In this document: positions 60,940-64,000 of the stretch, in pieces
Position numbering within the stretch: the stretch's first letter is position 1
Layout of the letters: every line of letters begins with the position of its first letter
Source: Saururus chinensis
Lineage: Eukaryota > Streptophyta > Magnoliopsida > Piperales > Saururaceae
Reading direction: 5' to 3'
Assembly: GCA_035235625.1 (NCBI GenBank)
Contig: CP141141.1
Span: 19,651,968 to 19,715,967 of the forward strand
DNA: 64,000 nt
The notes under the pieces: model-generated
The model's input: only the letters and a program-made list of their open reading frames with translations
What the model was told of the DNA's origin: nothing
The model's database searches: none
Program-made: the position numbers and the translations under genes

Positions 60940-61400
60940 GGAAAGGAAAGCAGTCAGAAAACAAGCTTTTGTTATAGGAATCTGTATCAAGCAAGCAATC
61001 CTTTTTTATATTAGTAAAGCCCCTTTCTTGTTTGAGCAAGAATGGTAGTGGCATAAGGAGCCTTAATCCCCTCCTTGTATGCCCATCAACACTACGGTTA
61101 CTACATTAGAAAGAAAATTACGTAATTTTTTTAGCCTTGTGAGAATCCGGATTCGCTATGCACTCGAAAAGGAAGGGGGGGGGGGGGGGGGGGGGCTGGG
61201 GCGCACAATTTTGCTTCGCCGGCTATAGCATTGTTTTCATTTGTGCGGAAGTGGGGTAGAAGTAATTCGAGTGGGATCTGTACCTGGACCATACACCAAG
61301 ATCAGTAAAGCCGGCTTTGTGTGACAGAGAATTGAGGTCGGGCAGACCTCTTAGCAAGTAGTCGAAGGAGTTGGTTTTTCCTTACCAAAAACTTGCGACC
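60940..61400. other. Possible nuclear insertion of mitochondrial DNA (NUMT), with a 21-G run
   Basis: Base composition and phrases such as GGAAGTGGGGTAGAAG, GAGGTCGGGCAGACCTC and AAGCCCCTTTCTTG resemble plant mitochondrial non-coding DNA and differ from the surrounding sequence. No mitochondrial gene is recognised. A run of 21 G lies at 61175-61195. The identification is a judgement of style only. Confidence 0.35.
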
Positions 61401-61828
61401 TACTGATGCATGCAATTTTACCATGCTAAAATTGCAATTTACCCTTCATTTTAGAATCCAAAACCGCTGGCCACCAAATAAAGGACCTGATCAATTTCAA
61501 AAGCAATTCATACCTCCTTTCATTAACCCAAGGAGATTCGAACTTGGAAGTGATTTCACTTTCCCAACCAGACCCCAGTTTTAAGCGTGCCCTGACCTAA
61601 GTTGCAAGGTAAAAAGCACATAAAGCAGAAGTTCCATCGAAAATATATAAAAGCCAAAACCATAGGCATCACATCACTAAAGCATAATAAGACGACATCC
61701 CTACAGAGTGCATTTTAAACGAATGGACAAAAGGCAAGACAAACAGAAAGCTAACCACCAAACTCTTTTGTACAAATCTAAGAATACATGCCAGTACTAT
61801 TTCTAGTTCCCGTTTGGCTTGAAGCTGC

Positions 61829-63098
61829 CTAGGTCTGCATGGCTTCTGAATGGTAGTTGTCCAACTCCTTGTCCAAATCATCAGCAGACCTCGGAACAGG
61901 CGGTTTCCTCCCACGGCCACGCCCTCTGCCATGGCCACGACCTCGGCCACGTCCACGACCTCCCCGCTTGAACCCACCGACTCCCCTCCTGCTACATTTT
62001 AAAATAAAACAATTGGTATATAACTACAGAATTTCTTCAGTTCTCAAATAAATGGTAAACACAATATCCAAACAAACAGTTTCTTAATCCACAAGCAACA
62101 GATAAAACACCAATAATATTATTTGGAGTGCTGTCAACATTTAAAAAAAACTTGACCATATAGTGCAGACGAAAATATTTAAAACTATCATATTCATAGG
62201 AATCTGTATCAATTATAAATATATATACCATCTGTACATTTCTCGCCAAGGCATTGGCAATTGTAATATCAAATGACGTCTTAACAATCAAATCTCATCC
62301 AGAAATACAAAATTTACTCTGTATTTATAAGTAATACCTCATCACAACAGACAACTTATTTAAGTAGCCCCTTTCACTAATACAGCACTATCTTAAAATG
62401 GTGGCATAAAATCTCAAATGTGAACACACATTAGCCAAAACATGAGGATACCAATGTTATCCAACTAGAGACCTGACACTACTTGAACCGCTATATACTA
62501 GAGCACCATCAGAGATATTTTTAAGAGAAACAGATATAATATGAGAGGGTAATGCTTCGTGACTTAAAGGTCCCCAGGAGCAGATGAGCCCAAAATTACC
62601 ATATCATGATCACACTACATCATGTATACGTTTAAACTCATTAAAAAACCGGAAATGAGCAACCACAAAATTTACAACCGTGAAAAAAGAACATATAAAA
62701 ATGGTTGTCACGTTATTAAGAAGGTATTAAACAAAACATTGCAAAAATTGACAAGCATATCATTTTTCAACATCATACAACTCTTTATCACAATTCTCCC
62801 CAATACAATGCATAGCAAATTATACATGAAATATTCTACAGTTGCCAAAATATCCACAACCTACAGCAAAGCAACAAAGATTGTCACAGAAAATCCCTAT
62901 AACACTAGTTAAACATCTTAAACACTAAAAACAGTTTATAAGAGCATAAGATATATCACATGGTAAAAGGAGTAGAATAAGATACATAGAATTAATAATA
63001 AAAAATTTGCAGAGACAAAAAATGAAAAGATTACTTGTTCATATGATACATACCCAGAACCACGAGAGAAAGTACCAGTAGCCACCGCCCCACCTGGC
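61829..63098 (-). CDS. THO4: ALY/REF mRNA export adaptor (THO4-type), last two exons
   Basis: ALY/REF binds the helicase UAP56 and loads export factors onto spliced mRNA in the nucleus. The last exon (61829-61991) encodes an Arg/Gly-rich stretch (GGFKRGGRGRGRGRGHGRGR) and then the C-terminal UAP56-binding box SADDLDKELDNYHSEAMQT before TAG. The upstream exon (63054-63098, 45 nt) encodes PGGAVATGTFSRGSG. It has an acceptor at 63099-63100 and a GTATGT donor, and joins in phase across a 1062-bp intron. The RRM domain and earlier exons lie beyond the window. MULE-family copy E5 begins 87 bp upstream, in the next intron. Confidence 0.88.
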
Positions 63099-63376
63099 CT
63101 GTATTACTAATTAGTCAGATATGTCTTGCTACATACGTCACAGAAGGTAAAATAAGATAGCATTATATGGCTTCATTAAAAAAAGGGAACATTATATAAA
63201 TAATGTTAAAAAAAATTTATTTACCAAAATAACGGAGAGAGAAAATATTTACCCAAATGGTGTTCATTTTGACCACATAGGCGCCAGCAAAGCGCAGCCG
63301 CCTGCGTGGCCTTTTTTTGAAATTTTTTTATAATTTCATCCTTGTGAATGACAAAATCAATACAATAACTGAATTG

Positions 63377-63490
63377 TCCGCTCTTTCTCTCTTCTCTCTC
63401 CACTCTCTCTCCTCTTTCGCTCTATTCACTCTCTCTCTATTCATTCTCTCTCCTCTCTTTCAGTTCTTTCTCTTCTCTTTCTTTCTTTTC
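63377..63490. repeat. Polypyrimidine (CT-rich) tract in E5
   Basis: Almost pure C/T for about 110 bp. Confidence 0.85.
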
Positions 63491-63660
63491 TTATAAAGGA
63501 CAAAATCATGAAAAATTTAAAAACAAAACATATTGATTTCGTCTTTTGCAAATACATTATATTTTATTTAAAATTTCTTATTTTAATATATAATAAATAA
63601 ATAAAATTAATTAAATTTCCCTACTTTCTCCTCTTTCCTCCTAAGAGCTGGAGCTCACGC

Positions 63661-63922
63661 TCACGCATGAGAGAGACAGGGAGAGAGAAAGAGAAAGAAG
63701 AGAGAAAGTAAGGAGAGAGAAAGTAAGGAGAGAGAAAGAGGAGAAAATGTGTGTGAAGAGAGAGTGAAGAGAGAGGAGAGAGAAGAAGAGAGATAGCCGA
63801 AAGAGAGAGGAGAGAGTGCAGAGAGAGAGTGAATAAAGAGAGAAGAGAGAGAAAAAGGGAGAGTGAAGAGAGAGGAGAGAGAGTGAATAGAGAGAAAGAT
63901 AAGAGAGAGAAGAGGATAAATC
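63661..63922. repeat. Polypurine (GA-rich) tract in E5
   Basis: About 260 bp of nearly pure G/A with irregular GAGAGAGTGAA and AAGTAAGGAGAGAG units. It is complementary in kind to the CT tract at 63377-63490. Confidence 0.85.
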
Positions 63923-64000
63923 AGTCATTGTACTGATTGTCATTGTGGCAAACAAAATAAATACACGGTAAGCCACACAAGCGCCAGCACTTGGCTAGCA

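Larger units (their letters stand above)
63185..64000. mobile_element. PMD-MULE family, copy E5 (runs off the window)
   Basis: Starts GGGAACATTATATAAATAAT, with 'ccaaaataacggagagag', 'cccaaatggtgtt' and the GCGCCAGC hairpin arm in the order seen in E4. The window ends inside what looks like the other end (CACAAGCGCCAGCACTTGGC), so the element is probably about 0.9 kb and non-autonomous. The left duplication candidate is TTAAAAAAA. No coding sequence; the interior is CT- and GA-rich. Confidence 0.7.

Noticed and set aside
61530-61575. Second tRNA-like T arm (AAGTTCGAATCTCC on the minus strand)
   Set aside because: Only a T-arm-like hairpin is present, with no acceptor or D arm.
62622-62912. 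96-codon frame inside the THO4 intron
   Set aside because: Low-complexity AT-rich translation with no domain; it lies within a well-bounded intron.

Overview
This is plant nuclear DNA, almost certainly from an angiosperm. It is AT-rich and gene-poor, and most of it is nested transposable elements. The evidence is spliced plant-type genes, Ty1/copia and Ty3/gypsy remnants, Mutator-like elements (MULEs) carrying a plant mobile domain (PMD) gene, a FAR1-type pseudogene and Stowaway-like MITEs. The GC-rich first exon of the lipase gene would suit a monocot or an early-diverging lineage, but that is only a hint.

Two host genes are supported. The first is a five-exon class 3 lipase on the + strand (19495-34815). 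All four splice junctions can be read in frame to a 445-residue protein, although intron 3 (about 5.2 kb) holds a 3.3 kb MULE and intron 4 (about 8.1 kb) holds a complete-length copia element plus a second copia fragment. The second is the 3' end of an ALY/REF (THO4-type) mRNA-export adaptor on the - strand (61829-63098), with another MULE-family element starting in its next intron at 63185.

Layout: 1-3097 end of a long Ty3/gypsy-type LTR (copy A1) with an internal inversion; 3800-4960 fragment of a second long-LTR family (B3); 7114-12995 FAR1-type pseudogene split by a 3.6 kb insertion (B1, 8430-12077); 14907-14982 tRNA-like sequence; 15600-19490 mostly non-coding with a MITE, a 39-bp tandem repeat and a GC-rich inverted repeat; 19495-34815 lipase gene; 35400-58528 continuous TE nest; 58529-61640 LTR-like debris, microsatellites and organelle-like sequence; 61829-64000 THO4 3' end and a fifth MULE-family copy.

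The most striking system is a MULE family with five copies here: E1 21682-24983, E2 35664-36748, E3 36914-43723, E4 44630-58528 and E5 63185 to beyond the window. E1 and E3 have clear 9-bp target duplications (one mismatch and perfect). The termini are built from stacked palindromes, followed in E1-E3 by arrays of roughly 27-bp palindromes of the form GATTTCGTCC..GGACGAAATC. E3 carries a MURA-type transposase followed in the same direction by a multi-exon PMD gene. E1, E2 and E4 are deletion derivatives or interrupted relatives that still keep the basic, Arg/Gly-rich C-terminal tail of the PMD gene. E4 was opened by a Ty3/gypsy element and by a separate LTR insertion (A3), itself split by B2, so insertion order can be read from the target-site duplications.
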